A stretch of 64,000 nucleotides of DNA from Sanderia malayensis (lineage: Eukaryota > Cnidaria > Scyphozoa > Semaeostomeae > Pelagiidae). Under the pieces are notes generated by a model. That model did no database searches. It saw only the letters and a list, made by a program, of their open reading frames with translations, and was not told where the DNA came from. The translations under genes and the position numbers were made by a program. This document shows positions 24,201-36,758 of this stretch, piece after piece (positions within the stretch are counted from its first letter, which is position 1; each line of letters opens with the position of its first letter). Location of the stretch: the NCBI GenBank assembly GCA_013076295.1, contig RQOL01000828.1, positions 1,488,001-1,552,000 of the forward strand. The letters are read 5' to 3'.

Positions 24201-27200
24201 GAAGTTACCGAAATATGATTCATTTTGACTGCATTTTCTTAGGGCTGTTGCTGAACTACTAACTTCTTCAGACTTTAATGTCAATCACAGTATTGGAAGG
24301 GCCCAAAGAACACTGCTTCACATAGCTGCAAAGTAAGTGCTTCACTGCTTCACATAGCTGAATATATCCACACAACACCAAAAAGTTGAGATTCAATGTA
24401 TTTCATTTCCAAGGAGCTCTGTTTTGTGAAACAAGCCTAATTTCTTTATTCTCATCTGCAGTGTTGGAGCATATGAGTGTGTTTTATTGCTTCTCAAGAA
24501 GGGTGCTGATGTCAGCAGTCAGGATAGGTCGGGAGTCACCCCACTTCAGTTGGCAGCAAGAAATGGGTTTGTAGGGTTTTGAATTTTTCTGTGAAGTTCC
24601 ATGAACTAAAGCAATAAAGTGATGCAGAACTCATGCAGAATTCAATTGATGCAGAACTCTTATCAATTGACTCCCTGTCTCTCACCTCACTCAGGGGATA
24701 TTCTATCTATCACTCAGGGGATATATCTATCTATCCATAAATAATAACAAAAAAATTACAATTAAAAGATTTACATTTACTAAAGGAGAAGAAATTATTA
24801 TTTCAATTATATTGCATTAAAAATCTAAAATGTATCCACCATGTTAATATGCAATGTATTTTATCGTGCCATTTTAGCCAATTGAATTGAAATGATTTTT
24901 ATACTCTTTGACACCAAATCTTGAATCAGACTATTTTATGTCGCTTCAGGCACACTAAATGCATTCATAAACTGCTGGAAAGCATGAGCAAGGATGATAT
25001 CACAAAATGCAGCCATGATGGAATGACAGCAGTAAGTATTGCTGTCATTCTCATATCTTCCTTCTTGCCAACTGACCAAGTTTATCATCATGTTTGCATT
25101 GCTGTGGAGATATTTCCACTAAGGTTTTGCATTTCAATTGTGCATTGGTTTTTTCGTAGCTTCACTGGCTAGCTTCAAATGGCAGGACAGAAATTCTACT
25201 CAGTTTTCTTCCATTCATTGAGAATATTGATGTTGAGGTATACATAGTTTCTTTTCACACATGCATCTCACATAGACTGTGAAGCAATTTAAAGCAGCAG
25301 AAAGCTGTTTTTTGCATTATTTAATCTCAAGCTCCCTTGGCTAGTGAAGTTTCCTAATTCTCCTAATTTTTGTTTATGTTTATTTATGTTTATCACAGGA
25401 TGGAAATCAACAGACCCCATTACATCTTGCTTGCCTGACTGGGCATAGAGTGGTAAGGAAAATGCTTCAGTATTGATGTCCTTTACGCTTAGAGACAATT
25501 GTGTCTACATAGCTTAAATCATTTACATCAAGTAGTTTAGTGATCTGACTAATACTAGCTGGTTAGGTGTAGAGTATAGTGGATGGAGTTATGATGGTCT
25601 AGATGCCTATTAAGGATATAACTAGATTTTTTATAGCCTTTGTAAGATGAACTTCACAAGATTACCCATTTCTAAGACAAAAATTGCTAAAACTGTTCGG
25701 AAAAGCACCAATTGTGTTTTATTCTACATAGAGATTTTATTTATGTTTTGTTTCTAGACTGTTCTGAAGCTGATTGAAAATGGTGCTGACATAGAAAGAC
25801 TTGATTCAAGAGGTTATACACCATTACTCTATGCCTGCAGGTAAGCTGTAAATACAACAATAGCCATTTTCAACCACATTGCCATTGATATAGCTTAAGA
25901 AAATATAAGTAGCTAAGAGAATACGCGTAATAAATTTATGAGAAGCAAGCAATATTTATTTGTTAATGCAGACTGTGGATTTCTGGTTTCCCCAGAATTG
26001 GTACCTTATTTTAAAAAGAGTAACCTGGGTTCTTTTATTTCGACCTGTAAGGGTGGACATCTGACAGTTTATACTTTCTTTTTCATTGCTCCGACCGTTC
26101 GCTGTTCCGACCGTTCATTGCTCCGACCGTTTGTGGGTTCGAACCCATGAAGGTTAACTTTCAATGATGCGATCTCCAGCACCTTTACTACTAGGCAGCA
26201 CTTCCACAACTGAGAATACGATATTCCTTTGACGTGTTTGGTTGTAAATAAATGTATATTTTGTTTTAGCCATGAACATGTTGATATTGTCTGTGATCTG
26301 CTTGATAGAGGAGCCAAGTACTCTAAAAATCATGGATACATGTCCCCTTTGAAGATATCTTTGGAGGTGTGTTTCAGTCTTTTTATTATTTACCTACATG
26401 AGGGTCATATAGGGGTTCCAGGGAACAGGGGAACATGCCCAAAATTAAAAAAGGAACAAGGGAACATGAGAAAACTACACGGGAAACAAGGGAACATTGA
26501 AAGCAAACAGGGATCAGGGAACACAAAAATGGAAATTTCTTCTTAGAACAATGAGGGGACATATGCAATTTCTATAAGGGAACAGGGGAACATGACTCCC
26601 CCCTATACGACCCTCCTACATACATCCAAAAACTTTTCACTCGAACCTTGCGTCTTACATTTCGAATTCAGAGATCTTATCTTCTGCATATTTGCAATGC
26701 TATTTGGTTTGTTTCTTTCTAGAATGGACACAAGGAAGTGTGTTATGTTCTTGTTGAAAGACATAACGAGCTGGAAAATTTACTTATAATGGCACAGAGT
26801 GATTCTATTGACGAAGCCAAGGTAAGAATACGATGCTAGTTTTGCTGTGATGATTAAGTTTACTAGTTGATTCAAGTGTTGGGTGACCTCTTGCTTGAAG
26901 CGATTGACTGCTTGATTCAAGCGATTGACTGCTGTGTGGTTGAAGTGATTGCACGGTGATTGAGACAATGATATGTTTTATCAAAATAAAGGACAGCTTA
27001 TTCAAAGTGATGCGTATTTCTGTTAGTATTTTTTTAATTTTAGTTATAAGTTGATTTAGTTAGGTACGAATATTTATACCAGATAGCCACTTCAGCTATG
27101 ATAGCTGTTATCAGTGTGGGGTCCAGTTGGTATGAACCTCTTACCCCCAGAAATTGTGGGTGCTCATTTACCGACCTCGGATGGATGGACAGATGAGTTG

Positions 27201-30200
27201 GTTGTTTGTTTGTTTGTTTGTCACCTTATTTTAATTCAAAAGTACCCTAGCTTCAAAATTTACAAAAATTGTCAAACTAATCTAATTCGGTTGACAGTTT
27301 GTATTTCATGGTTTCGACCATATGTGGATTCGAACCAGTGACGGCATAGCCCCCAAAGGATCAACACCAGCACACTTACCACTGGGCCACACAACCATGC
27401 TTTCGTAATGGCTTTTCTGCTTTCTTTATGCAGGCTTTGGAGGTATTAAAATACATCTGTGCAATGAATTTGGAATACCATCGCCAAATACTCATACGAC
27501 TTGCTGAACTAACTGGAACCGCCGGCCTGGAACTGCTGTGTGCTTCGAGTGACTTCGAGAGCACGGAAAAACACTTCTCAAGGACGCTAAAATTTCTCTA
27601 CAGCCTATATACCAATACTGCGGAGGAGATGGTACCTCGACCTCGATCCGAAACAGTGCCAATTGGAACCAGATCGAGGGTGGACAGCACAAGCACTCGA
27701 TTGCTTCGAACGCTGACCGCCAATGGAGCTGAGAGGGGTCGAAATTTCCGGCCTCCTGTTGAGCAAATGGACGAAGCATTGAACACGTTATGGGATTCGC
27801 TGGAGCATTGGTTCGATCTAATCAAAGACGAACTACGTCGTATGCCTGATTCGTCATCTGCATTGAACAAAGAAGATCTTGAGTCTGGAGGCACGCAGGG
27901 GGAGAATGGCGAAATTAAAACATGGTTGATTGCCAGCGAATTGGTCCGCAGCAAACCGAAGGTGAAATCAAACGATCGAAGGAGTATTGCTAGCATCGAG
28001 AGTATACGAATGAGCCAACCAGCACTTGAGTACAATCTTGCAAGGATGAACGAAGATCTCAATGGCAGTGGTAGTCTGTCGAGGAGTCTTGGAAGGATGA
28101 TTATGAACAGATCAATTGATGCTTCAAATCATGATCATTCTGATCATGCTGATTATGATGATGGTTATGAGAGAGATGAGAGTGGCGCAGTTGGATTTGG
28201 GGGAGGAGTGGAGCGTGGTGAAATTGGTGACGGTGTGTTGATTGGGGGTGTAACTGCTCCAACTAACTTGGTTCCCGATGATAGAGATCGTTTGGATTTA
28301 CAAGTCCGTGACCAAGGTAGCGTACTATCCGATGCAGTACACGGTGATGTACTGGTCGATAGTACCAGTGAGCAATTTCGAAGACCGCAGCCTGAACAAT
28401 CTCCCAGACGGTCGAGCCTGCCTGTCGATGTGCCTTCGAGCAGTGAAGATGCGACGATATATCGCGACCGTGGTTATACAAGAAGTCTTTCGTACACGCA
28501 CGCAGTGAGCCAAGAGCCTGTGGCAAGTGATATGTTGTTTGGGACAGACGGACAGATGATTTATGGAGATGCGAACTTGTGCGATGATGGTGAAGAGGGT
28601 GATGCTCTGTCGCCCATTGCGGAGACATCGTCCTCCTCCGTGTCGTCGTTTCCTCAGCTCACTGGTGATGGCGCAGAATCGAGAAATGCATCGCGAGCAT
28701 CAATGACTACTGAACCCGAATCTGGTATTGATAATTTGGTATTTGATGGAGAGCATAATGATGCAGGTATTGCTTGCTCGGAGGTATTGCAAGAGAAAAT
28801 GACAAGTGATGCTAATGCTGCTACTAATGCTGCTATATCTGTTTCCGATGCTGCTGTTAATGCCAATGCAGCATCTGGCCGCCACACAGAAATGGTGGAG
28901 AAGGTATCAGACCGACTGTGTGCCGTCATTCACGGATTTCATCTTGCAAGTTACAAAAGACCGTTCTGGGAAACGCCAAGGTGATCTATATGGTTGTATG
29001 CTGAATGCCACTGAACCTTGATATAACGAACCTTTGTATAGGGAGCCTATTGAAGTGAGAGTATACTATGATATACTATAATGCCATTATGTACTATGAA
29101 GTAAGGGTTTAGTTGCTTGGTTTATATCGAATACCTGCTGCTTCGGGAGCTTGTTATACCGATATTCCAGTGTAGAGACGTCATTGTGTTTGGTACTATT
29201 GTCATATTTATTAACATCAATCGTTTATTGTAGAAAATTCAAGGCGAGGGTTGCCAAGTTCAATCAATTTATCATGAGGAATGAAGTGGTGATTCAGTTG
29301 TTCGTGGCAAGGTATGTCATTTTTGATTCAGTGATTCGAATCAACGGGTTGCTTGATTAGATGCGTGATTGTTTGATATGTTAGTTGATTGATGAGTTGG
29401 TCATAACTGATTTGTATGATTGATGAAATAATATCAACTGAATAGCGCCAGTTTTCTCCCCCGCAGTTGTTTTTGATTGACTATTTTGCAGGGTTGGCCA
29501 CTGTCACGATTCAGTTAATGACTGATTAACTAGTTTAACTGATTCAATATTGATTAATATATTACTCGGCTTGATGTAATGTAATGTAGATTACAAGCAT
29601 GCAATGATAATTATATAATTCTTGTTTCATTCTTTCTTGTTTGCAGAAAGCCCAAGATTATTTTCGATCATTTTCATTTTCTTCTGGACAGTCCATTGCT
29701 TCTCCAACGATACCTGCCAGTCATCCACGAGCAGGTTTGTGCATTTGTCAACTATTCCTTCCAATATAGATTTATCATCATGACTTACCCCCTGGAACAT
29801 GAAGCTTTTTATCGATTCGCAATAGCCGTTCGTACTTTTCAAGGGTGTAAGCAATTGATAATGACCAATGTTTCTCTTCAGAGCTTTAAAGACAGACAGG
29901 AATGGTTCTACGAGAATCTATACCATGGTCATGATACCACAGTTCCTGTTGCCGATGAAAGGATGCAGATTATGATAGCAAGAGGTGCGTTACATGGGGG
30001 TTACATGACATATGTATTACATACGAACGTGTTTATTGCAACGAAACTTCTATTAGCAGACTTTCTTAATACAATGGTACTTTTATTAACGGGCCTTCTC
30101 ACCACAATTATTGCAACGAGATCTCTTCAGCATTGAAGTACATCTTCATAGAGAGATAGAGCTGCTCACATTATATTAGAGCTTCATCGGTTGCGTAGCC

Positions 30201-33200
30201 TAGTGGTTAAGGCGCTGGGTTTGATCCTGTAGAGGCGATGCCTTCACTGGTTCAAATCCACGTATGGTCTGAACCACGAACTACAAGCCATCAGTCAACT
30301 CAGCTATCCATCCTTCCGAGGTCGGTAAATGAGTACCCAGAATTTCTGGGGGTAAGGGTTTATACCAACTGGACCCACATTGACAACAGCTATCATAGCT
30401 GAAGTGGCTATCCAGTATCAATATTCGTACTTACTTACTTACTTACAGTTTTGGAAAAAACTTTCTATTTTTGAATTTTGTGTCAGTAGTCTTTTATCTA
30501 ATATCTGCATTATAGTGTGATCTCAATTTCCTTGTGTTTTTAGATTCCCTGCTTTTGAGTAGTTGCAGCGAAGTGTCAAAAAAGAATTCGGATATTCTGA
30601 AGAAGAACGTAGCTGTACAATTCGAAGGAGAGGCAGGAATGGTAATTCAATGTTTTCTCTATATATTTCTAAATTTCCTTTGTTTATTTGCATGAACGAT
30701 CGAAATATATGCAGCAGAGGTATATGTGAAATATATGGTGAACGGTTGAGATTTTGTGGACGAGCTGGCTGGCCAGCAATGCAACTTGGTAGATGTTTGG
30801 TATCAACAGTCAAAAGAAGGTCTCTGGTAAGTGTTGCATTGACATGCATGTCATGTCCTTATACAAGTTTGATCTTCATTCGATAATGCGCATGTGTTGT
30901 GCAGTGTGCTCCCGCATCCAATGTGCTGCAAACTTCCTATGTGTATTTCGTTTGACATCATTGTTCTTTCCGTCGGCTGTCGCCGGGCCTAGGTGTTAAA
31001 ATGCTACTGGGTTTTTCAACACTTTCGGTCTTGGGGTAGAGCACTCATTTGTTAGTTGGGTTAATTGTGGTTGGGTAGAGTGCTGTGGCAAAATGCGTAA
31101 ATTGGGGGTTTAGTAGCAGCCTTACACGGGGAAGCACTGACCCGCATTGGGAAGAGAGGGCTTCGCCCTTTCGGCGAAGTTTTTTCTTCCCATTGATATT
31201 TTCTCAAATCTTTTCTCTTCTTTTTTCATAATAATCAATTTTTTATTTTATAGACTCAATATAAAATTAACTGTTGAAGACAAGTCGAAAATTCTGAAAG
31301 AAGTCTCAATGCATTGGTTGAGTTGTACCCAACAATAAGACTTTACAGATGCTTCGATGCCTTCAACAACTGTGAATGCAAATCCATTGGGATGAAAATA
31401 AGAAATGCAGCTAAAAGCACTCTTGAAATGCTATGATGGTTTGCATGTGGGAGTCGTTGAAGTGCGCATGCGGTTTGTTGCTGGGCTAACTGACCTGAAA
31501 GGCTGCTCTGGGCTGCTGGACCTGAACACAACAAGTAGTTTGCTTCAAATCATCAAGTGTTTTTTATTATAGGGAGAAGGTGTTGTCAGAGAGTGGCTTG
31601 ATTTGCTCTTCAAAGAAATTCTCAATCCCGACTGTGCTCTTTTCACACTTTCTGCTGATGGTAAGTAAACTATTTCATTGTTTTTCAGTAACTAGACAGA
31701 CCTAACTATAACAATGCGTATTCCATTGAAGTTGGAACATTAAAAAACAGCTATAACAGCTACAACTTTTCTTGTTCCCATTCTTTTTGCTGAGTTGTGA
31801 GAATTTTATGTTTTTTAGGCAGCACATTTCAACCGAATAGTAACTCAGCTGTCAACCCTGATCACCTGAACTATTTTGAGTTTGCTGGACGAATGATGGG
31901 TATGGCGATGTTTCACAAAAGACTTGTCAATGCCAGCTTCACGCGGTCTTTCTACAAGCACATTCTAGGTAAGATTCTATTTCTTGTTACAAATTGTCAT
32001 CCAATCTTCATGAGCTCAAACATTTTTGTCTTTAGTGTTTATGCGGTTGACATCTGCTACCTCGAACTCTCAAGGGAACTTTAAATTCGTTCGAGATGGT
32101 GAATGCTCGAACGGATGTCCCAACCATACTATACAAAAATGAGGGGAAATGGTAGACTCACTACATTGCGTCCCTGTGCCTCACTCGTTTTGCTCACTCG
32201 GTTGAGGGTGGACATCGGTTGTGTTGGCGATTTGCGAGCGAAGCACTGGGACGTAATGTAATGAGTCCAATGCACGCATTTTCCCTTCAATAATTCTTCT
32301 ATTTGCTCAATTTTTTAGGAATTCCTGTTGATTACCAGGATGTGGCGTCTATTGATCCGGAATACGCCAAAAATTTACAAGTAATTATTTAATCCTTTAA
32401 TTAATATTTTTAATTCATGATCACCATCTACAATAGTGGACAAATGTTTTAGGACACTTGTAAAAATACGAAAAAGGCGATCTTAATATAATCACTCCTT
32501 GTGACCAATGATAATTGTATAACAGAAGAATATTATTCCTTAGACAGTTTGACAGGACAATTAACCCTCCAACTATAATGATTTATATTTTGATCATCTT
32601 TGAGGCCAGCTTTAGGTTCTACTGCACATATCTATAGTGTTGTTAATGAAGTATTTGTTTATATCACCTATACTATGTATCTATATCATCTACAAATTGT
32701 GTCTAAGCATTTTCATTTATCTTCCTAGTGGATTTTGGACAACGACATTTCACAACTTGGCCTCGATTTAACGTTTGCAATCGAGACAGATGTTTTTGGT
32801 AAAATGCAAGAGGTCGATTTGAAGTTCCGGGGCCGTGATGTTCCAGTCACAGAGGAAAATAAGGTATAGACACAGCAAGATTGTGTAATAATTTCTATTT
32901 TCTTCTATTCTCTGATGTTGTAGTAGTGTACAATTCGATTCAAAAGAGCACAACTGAACTGAAGTTTTATCAGAGAATTTGCAATGCAGTTCCAATGAAG
33001 CGAACTCCGAACGGAACAAAATATACTTTGATACGTTAGGATCTATAATTAAACTAATTTCAAATGGAATTGAGGTGTTGCAATACAATAACTGTTAGCA
33101 TTTTATTGTAAGCTATTAGAACATGTATCAAAAGAATGTACTGGAAAGTATATAGTTTAGCGACGAACTGTAATAGCAGACGACATTCTCTTCTCGACAC

Positions 33201-35052
33201 TTTTCGTTTATTTTTAAATGTACGATTTCCACGATGCCTTTCTTATGTCATTTGTTTTGATCTATAATAATTGATTTTAACTCGTATTTTATGTATTATA
33301 TTATTATACGTATGTATTATTTTAGCATGTGATTTATTTATGTTTTCATTGCAGGTTGAGTATGTGCAGCTTGCAGCTGATTTGAAGATGACGCAATCTA
33401 TTAAGCGACAGATTTACAGCTTCCTTGAAGGATTTCACGAGTTCATTCCCCATTCACTGGTTACTCTCTTCAACGAGTATGAACTGGTCAGTCATTAGCA
33501 AATACTTCCTCTCACTTAAGATTAATGTCTGTCTTATCATACATTGTGTTCATGCACATTCCATGAGGGTGCTAATGTTGATGGAGAATTGAAACATCCT
33601 GTGAACTTTTATTGATTTAATTTCGGTATGTAGATGCATTATAATTGTGAAGAGGCACAACATGTGAATGAATGTTTCTAGTCCAGTATGTTTAAAATGT
33701 TTTATTTTATTTTTTAGGAATTAATTCTTTCTGGTATTCCCGAATTCGATTATGACGACTGGAAGAGCAACACGACATACCAAGGTGGTTACACTGCAGA
33801 CTCCCAACAGGTCATTGTAAGTAGATATACCTCGGTCATTTACCCCCATCCTCTTTCAGTTATTGATATGATCTATTGATAACTCTTAACGCTTCTGGGA
33901 GTTATATGCTGCCTAAGTGATTGCAAATGCCTTTATCCCTTCATAGGTGGTGGTTAGTACCAGTTTTTTAGCCTGTAGATCGTGGCTACATCCATTCATA
34001 CACACGTGGACCAATAGTCTCTATCTCCCACCCTCCTTTTCAAGGTCCCTAGATTGTACCAGGTCAACCTAAAGGAGATATTCTTGAGATTCTTCCTCAC
34101 AACCTGCGATAACCAGCATTGAGCTGAATAGAATGATCACATTTTTACCTTTTTCTAGTGGTTTTGGGAAGTTTTGAAGCAATTCAGCCAAGAAGATCGT
34201 GCACAGTTACTGCAGTTCGTCACAGGAAGGTAATCATAATCTAAGTACATTATATATTAGCTATAGCTATACATACTTACCTTGAATTGCATTCCCAGTG
34301 TATATGTTTTTGCAGTAGAAGCTTTACTAGTAATAATGATAAGCAATTTTTGTTTATTATGAACCAGGTCTTTAAATATCCTTCTTCTCATATCTGTACA
34401 TCGTTTTTTTGCCACATTTTATTTTTGTTTTCCAGTTCTCGTATCCCTTATGGTGGATTTTCGACATTATATGGTGCTTCTAGTCAACAGAATTTCACAA
34501 TTTCGTCCGTAGCCTACAGCAAAGATATTCTTCCTTCAACAAGCACATGGTAAGCTTATTTTCAAATTACTAAGTTTTCCTGTAGGATTTCTACATAAGG
34601 GAGCCTCTATGGACCGAACCTCTCGACATAATAAGCGTATAATCCCTTGCTCCCTTAATCACATTCATTGCTTATTTTGAGTATCGTTGAAGATGGTTTT
34701 AATAGCAGCCAAAATAACCAAGGTTTCGTCACGGAGAGGTTGATGTTACACGGCACACAAAATCTGATTGTTAAAAAAAACAATCAGATTTTGTTTCTTT
34801 TATTGTTTTGAGTAGAAATTTCATCCTGGATATTCTTGATCCATTAGTCCAGATCCGGGTTTTTACTGTATGAAACGATGCTGTGTGGCATCAGCCTACC
34901 ACGCAGCATCGAATAATTTCCACCAAATTATCACGTTCTATAATTTCAGTTTCAATCTTCTTAAACTGCCGGAATATGGTTCGAAAGAAGAACTGAGGAA
35001 CAAATTAGTAACAGCAATAAAACATGGAACACGTGGATTCGAAATGGCATGA
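21226..35052 (+). CDS. HACE1: HACE1-type ankyrin/HECT E3 ubiquitin ligase, 24 exons
   Basis: HACE1 is a HECT ubiquitin ligase that marks active Rac1 and other targets. Exons: 21226-21289, 23848-23902, 24243-24332, 24462-24566, 24950-25031, 25160-25237, 25399-25452, 25758-25840, 26270-26366, 26723-26821, 27434-28980, 29234-29311, 29647-29734, 29882-29984, 30544-30641, 31573-31660, 31819-31968, 32319-32380, 32729-32863, 33355-33486, 33718-33816, 34159-34229, 34436-34549, 34950-35052. Phases close to 1224 residues. The N terminus resembles human HACE1 ([15 protein letters not shown]). Ankyrin repeats fill about residues 40-265 ([28 protein letters not shown]). Residues 270-785 are one long exon of low complexity. 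The HECT domain follows ([38 protein letters not shown]). The catalytic cysteine in PSTSTC is residue 1191, 33 from the C terminus as in human; its codon is split by the last intron. The protein exceeds human HACE1 (909) because of the linker. Confidence 0.95.
21333..23736. mobile_element. Foldback element with inverted arrays of 177-bp repeats around an exon-like core
   Basis: It lies in HACE1 intron 1. A 10-bp direct repeat CTCTTATGAA flanks it (21323-21332, 23737-23746). The ends are inverted repeats starting CTTCCATGTCTAGAAAATC. The left arm has five tandem units of about 177 bp (starts near 21461, 21638, 21817, 21994, 22171). The right arm has about five and a half inverted units. Between them is about 290 bp of single-copy DNA with an open frame. 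A 9-10 bp target duplication with long inverted ends suggests a Mutator-like foldback element, but no transposase is present. TIRs made of tandem repeats recall Foldback/Galileo-style architecture. Confidence 0.85.
22368..22621 (+). pseudogene. Captured exon-like core of the foldback element, macro-domain-like
   Basis: A TTTTTTAG acceptor at 22361-22367 opens a frame that runs to TAA at 22619. The peptide has [19 protein letters not shown] then [15 protein letters not shown] and [16 protein letters not shown]. The helix, K-S-I-A strand and following helix recall the C-terminal half of macro domains (usual pattern k-S-I-A-f-P-a-l-G-T-G). The canonical G-T-G is absent, so ADP-ribose binding as such is doubtful. 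It has no start codon of its own context and no second exon, so it reads as a host exon fragment carried by the element. Spliced inclusion in HACE1 transcripts would be phase 1 in, with an in-frame stop. Confidence 0.35.
25978..26215 (-). mobile_element. tRNA-derived SINE, divergent copy in HACE1 intron 8
   Basis: Read on the minus strand, the right end has an A-box-like AGTGCTGCCTAGTAG and a B-box-like GGGTTCGAACCC. The body (CCCCAGAATTGGTACC, CGACCTGTAAGGGTGGACA) is a diverged version of the SINEs at 27.1 and 30.2 kb. A short CTCCGACCGTTC motif is expanded about three times just past the B box, which is unique to this copy. Confidence 0.55.
27064..27411 (-). mobile_element. tRNA-derived SINE, copy in HACE1 intron 10
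   Basis: Minus-strand copy of the same family as 30188-30446. Shared blocks are the tRNA-like head (GGTTGTGTGGCCCAGTGG, then TGGTTCGAATCC), the GAGGTCGGTAAATGAG core and the GATAGCCACTTCAGC-type tail. A GTTT microsatellite and about 85 bases of extra sequence interrupt the middle. It ends 22 bases before the 1.5-kb coding exon of HACE1. Confidence 0.7.
30188..30446 (+). mobile_element. tRNA-derived SINE, intact copy in HACE1 intron 14
   Basis: The head looks like a tRNA gene: A box TAGCCTAGTGGTTAAGGCG and B box GGTTCAAATCC, the usual spacing apart. It is followed by a unique body with GAGGTCGGTAAATGAG and a (TTAC)n tail of five units. The tail would be the priming site for the partner LINE reverse transcriptase. 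It is not a real tRNA gene: the 3' half does not pair as an acceptor stem. Confidence 0.8.
34757..34794. repeat. Perfect 16-bp-arm hairpin inside a dispersed repeat
   Basis: ACAAAATCTGATTGTT, six A, then its exact complement. It lies in HACE1 intron 23 and abuts a minus-strand copy of the AAACAATAG dispersed repeat also seen near 38.6, 40.3 and 46.3 kb. Confidence 0.7.
34790..34868 (-). repeat. Dispersed repeat family (AAACAATAG family), copy 1
   Basis: On the minus strand it reads CAAGAATATCCAGGATG, AAATTTCTACTCAAAACAAT, matching copies near 38577, 40238 and 46265. No target duplication is clear. The function is unknown; likely a short non-autonomous element. Confidence 0.5.
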
Positions 35053-35225
35053 TTAACATCACGATGTTTGAAGAATCGGGTAATTATTAATTTGTTCAAG
35101 AATGTTCATCAAGAAGGAAGTCAATGACATTATAGGCTTAATCACATTTACTATTATTTATACTTTTATGTAAACATCTACTTAAATTTCTGCTTAAATT
35201 ATCACGCAGATCATAGTTTAAAAAA

Positions 35226-35600
35226 ATAGGGGAAGGGACCCAGGTTCCCATAGGAATATCATCTCTGTAGGGGGGCTAATCCCTTTGGGAATTAATACCC
35301 ATAAAACCCCCAATTAGTATATTCCCATGGGACCCAAATTCTCATGGGAATACACTCTCGAGGAAATCCCATGGGACCCTATTCCCCAGGGATTTAAATT
35401 CTCATGGGAATATAGTCTCTGGGGGGACCCAAATCCCCATGGGAATTAATTCCCATAAACCCCATTCTCTTGGTACCCAAATTCCCACGGGAATATAGTC
35501 TCTGGGGATCGAAAATCCAAAGGGATCTAATTCCCATAAAACCCAACTCTTGGCGGGGTAACCCCAAGTCCCCTGGGGTTACCCTGAAGGACCTTGGCGG
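35226..35600. repeat. Degenerate palindromic minisatellite 3' of HACE1
   Basis: Irregular 60-95 bp units built from CCCAAATTCTCATGGGAATA, TAGTCTCTGGGG and AATTCCCATAAAACCC. Most units contain self-complementary cores such as TTCCCATGGGA, so single strands could fold at many points. It lies within the likely 3' untranslated or downstream region of HACE1. Confidence 0.75.
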
Positions 35601-35628
35601 ATTAGCTAAGAGGAGAACAGTAACTGTA

Positions 35629-36758
35629 TTAACAGATAAAAGTAATAACATTAATAATATCTTCAACTAGAATATAAAAATTTATCAGTTTTTAAAATAC
35701 CTTGACTACTTTTTCCATGTATTCGATTGATCAACAAACCAAATATCTCCAATGTCATGTCATCAAATCTGCAAGGTAAATTTTGTAATGATTAACTTAT
35801 GAAATACAATGTAATGTTTTATTTAAATAGCCGTATTTAAGCTTTTCTATAACAATTTATACTGCCATAAGTTTTTACTTTCGATACATCTTTCTAAATT
35901 GCTTTTTAAATGGCTGGTTTTATAAATCGAAGGCGACTTTAATTTGTGCATCAAGCTAAACCACCAATATTATGAGCACCGTACGTATAACGACCTTAAC
36001 GTCTGGCATCTAACCCCTTTTACTGAAAATTGAGTGTATAACATAACAAATTTCAGCAAAATCATTTTAAAAATGAGTTTTTTGTCTCATCTTCCTTTCA
36101 TTATTATATCTTTTCTAGTATTTTTATATATTTCCCTATTTCCTTTCTTAATCATCTTTCCTTTTAAAGTTCTACTTCGACAAGTATATATGCTTATCGA
36201 GGCTTGGCTGTATATTAGATGTTCTATTTTGTAATATAAATATGAAAAGAACTGGTTGATGTAAACAGCATTTTGTCTATCTCCCTGACTGATTTTCCTT
36301 ATGCACACCGTATTTCCTCTAATTAGTGCCCACCCTCTTTTAACCACCCCCTCCAATAAGCGCCCACCCTAAAATCAACAAGTGTGAACTAATTCATCAA
36401 TTTACACGGTTCAAATAATTTTGCAAAATATTTTTCTAATTTTGGAACGTATCTAATAAGCGCCCGGGAGCTTATTAGAGAAAATACGGTATTTTAGATT
36501 TAGCTTGTGATAACTGGAACTTTGATTAACTCAAATAAAATCTTTTCTTGTCCAATCTAAGTTCAATTGTATATCACTTCATTATATCTTTTCCTTGCAT
36601 CATTTCATTATATCCTGTCTCACAAATTGAATAAATAAGCAGGGCATACCGTATTGAAGATTCTAGAATGCTGCTTCTGCAAACCCCAAACCGTGCCTCC
36701 AAGAGCTTGATGACTATAGATTGTGACATTTTCTGAGTAGCGGTAATTACTACAACAT
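35629..36758 (-). CDS. Speculative minus-strand exons (unrecognised)
   Basis: Three short pieces join in phase: 36650-36758 (acceptor TTTTTCAG, donor GTATGC), 35701-35768 and 35629-35666 ending in TAA. The joined peptide includes KMSQSIVIKLLEARFG, FDDMTLEIFGLLINRI and VEDIINVITFIC. The first piece is also open in a second frame. I recognise no family and find no start codon, and such short frames arise by chance, so this is only a pointer. Confidence 0.2.
36308..36491. mobile_element. MITE-like element of the AATAAGC(G)CCC family
   Basis: The ends are inverted repeats: ACCGTATTTCCTCTAATTAG on the left and AATAAGC...GAGAAAATACGGT on the right. C-rich AATAAGCGCCCACCC motifs are inside. They resemble the 12.46-kb element in plan but not in exact termini. 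I cannot find a clean target duplication. Confidence 0.55.

Noticed and set aside
27492..28929. Several 60-150 codon frames on the opposite strand or other frames of the long HACE1 exon
   Set aside because: They are shadows of a real coding exon and lack family likeness.
30188..30262. A functional tRNA gene
   Set aside because: A and B boxes are present, but the arms do not form a complete cloverleaf and a SINE body with TTAC tail follows.
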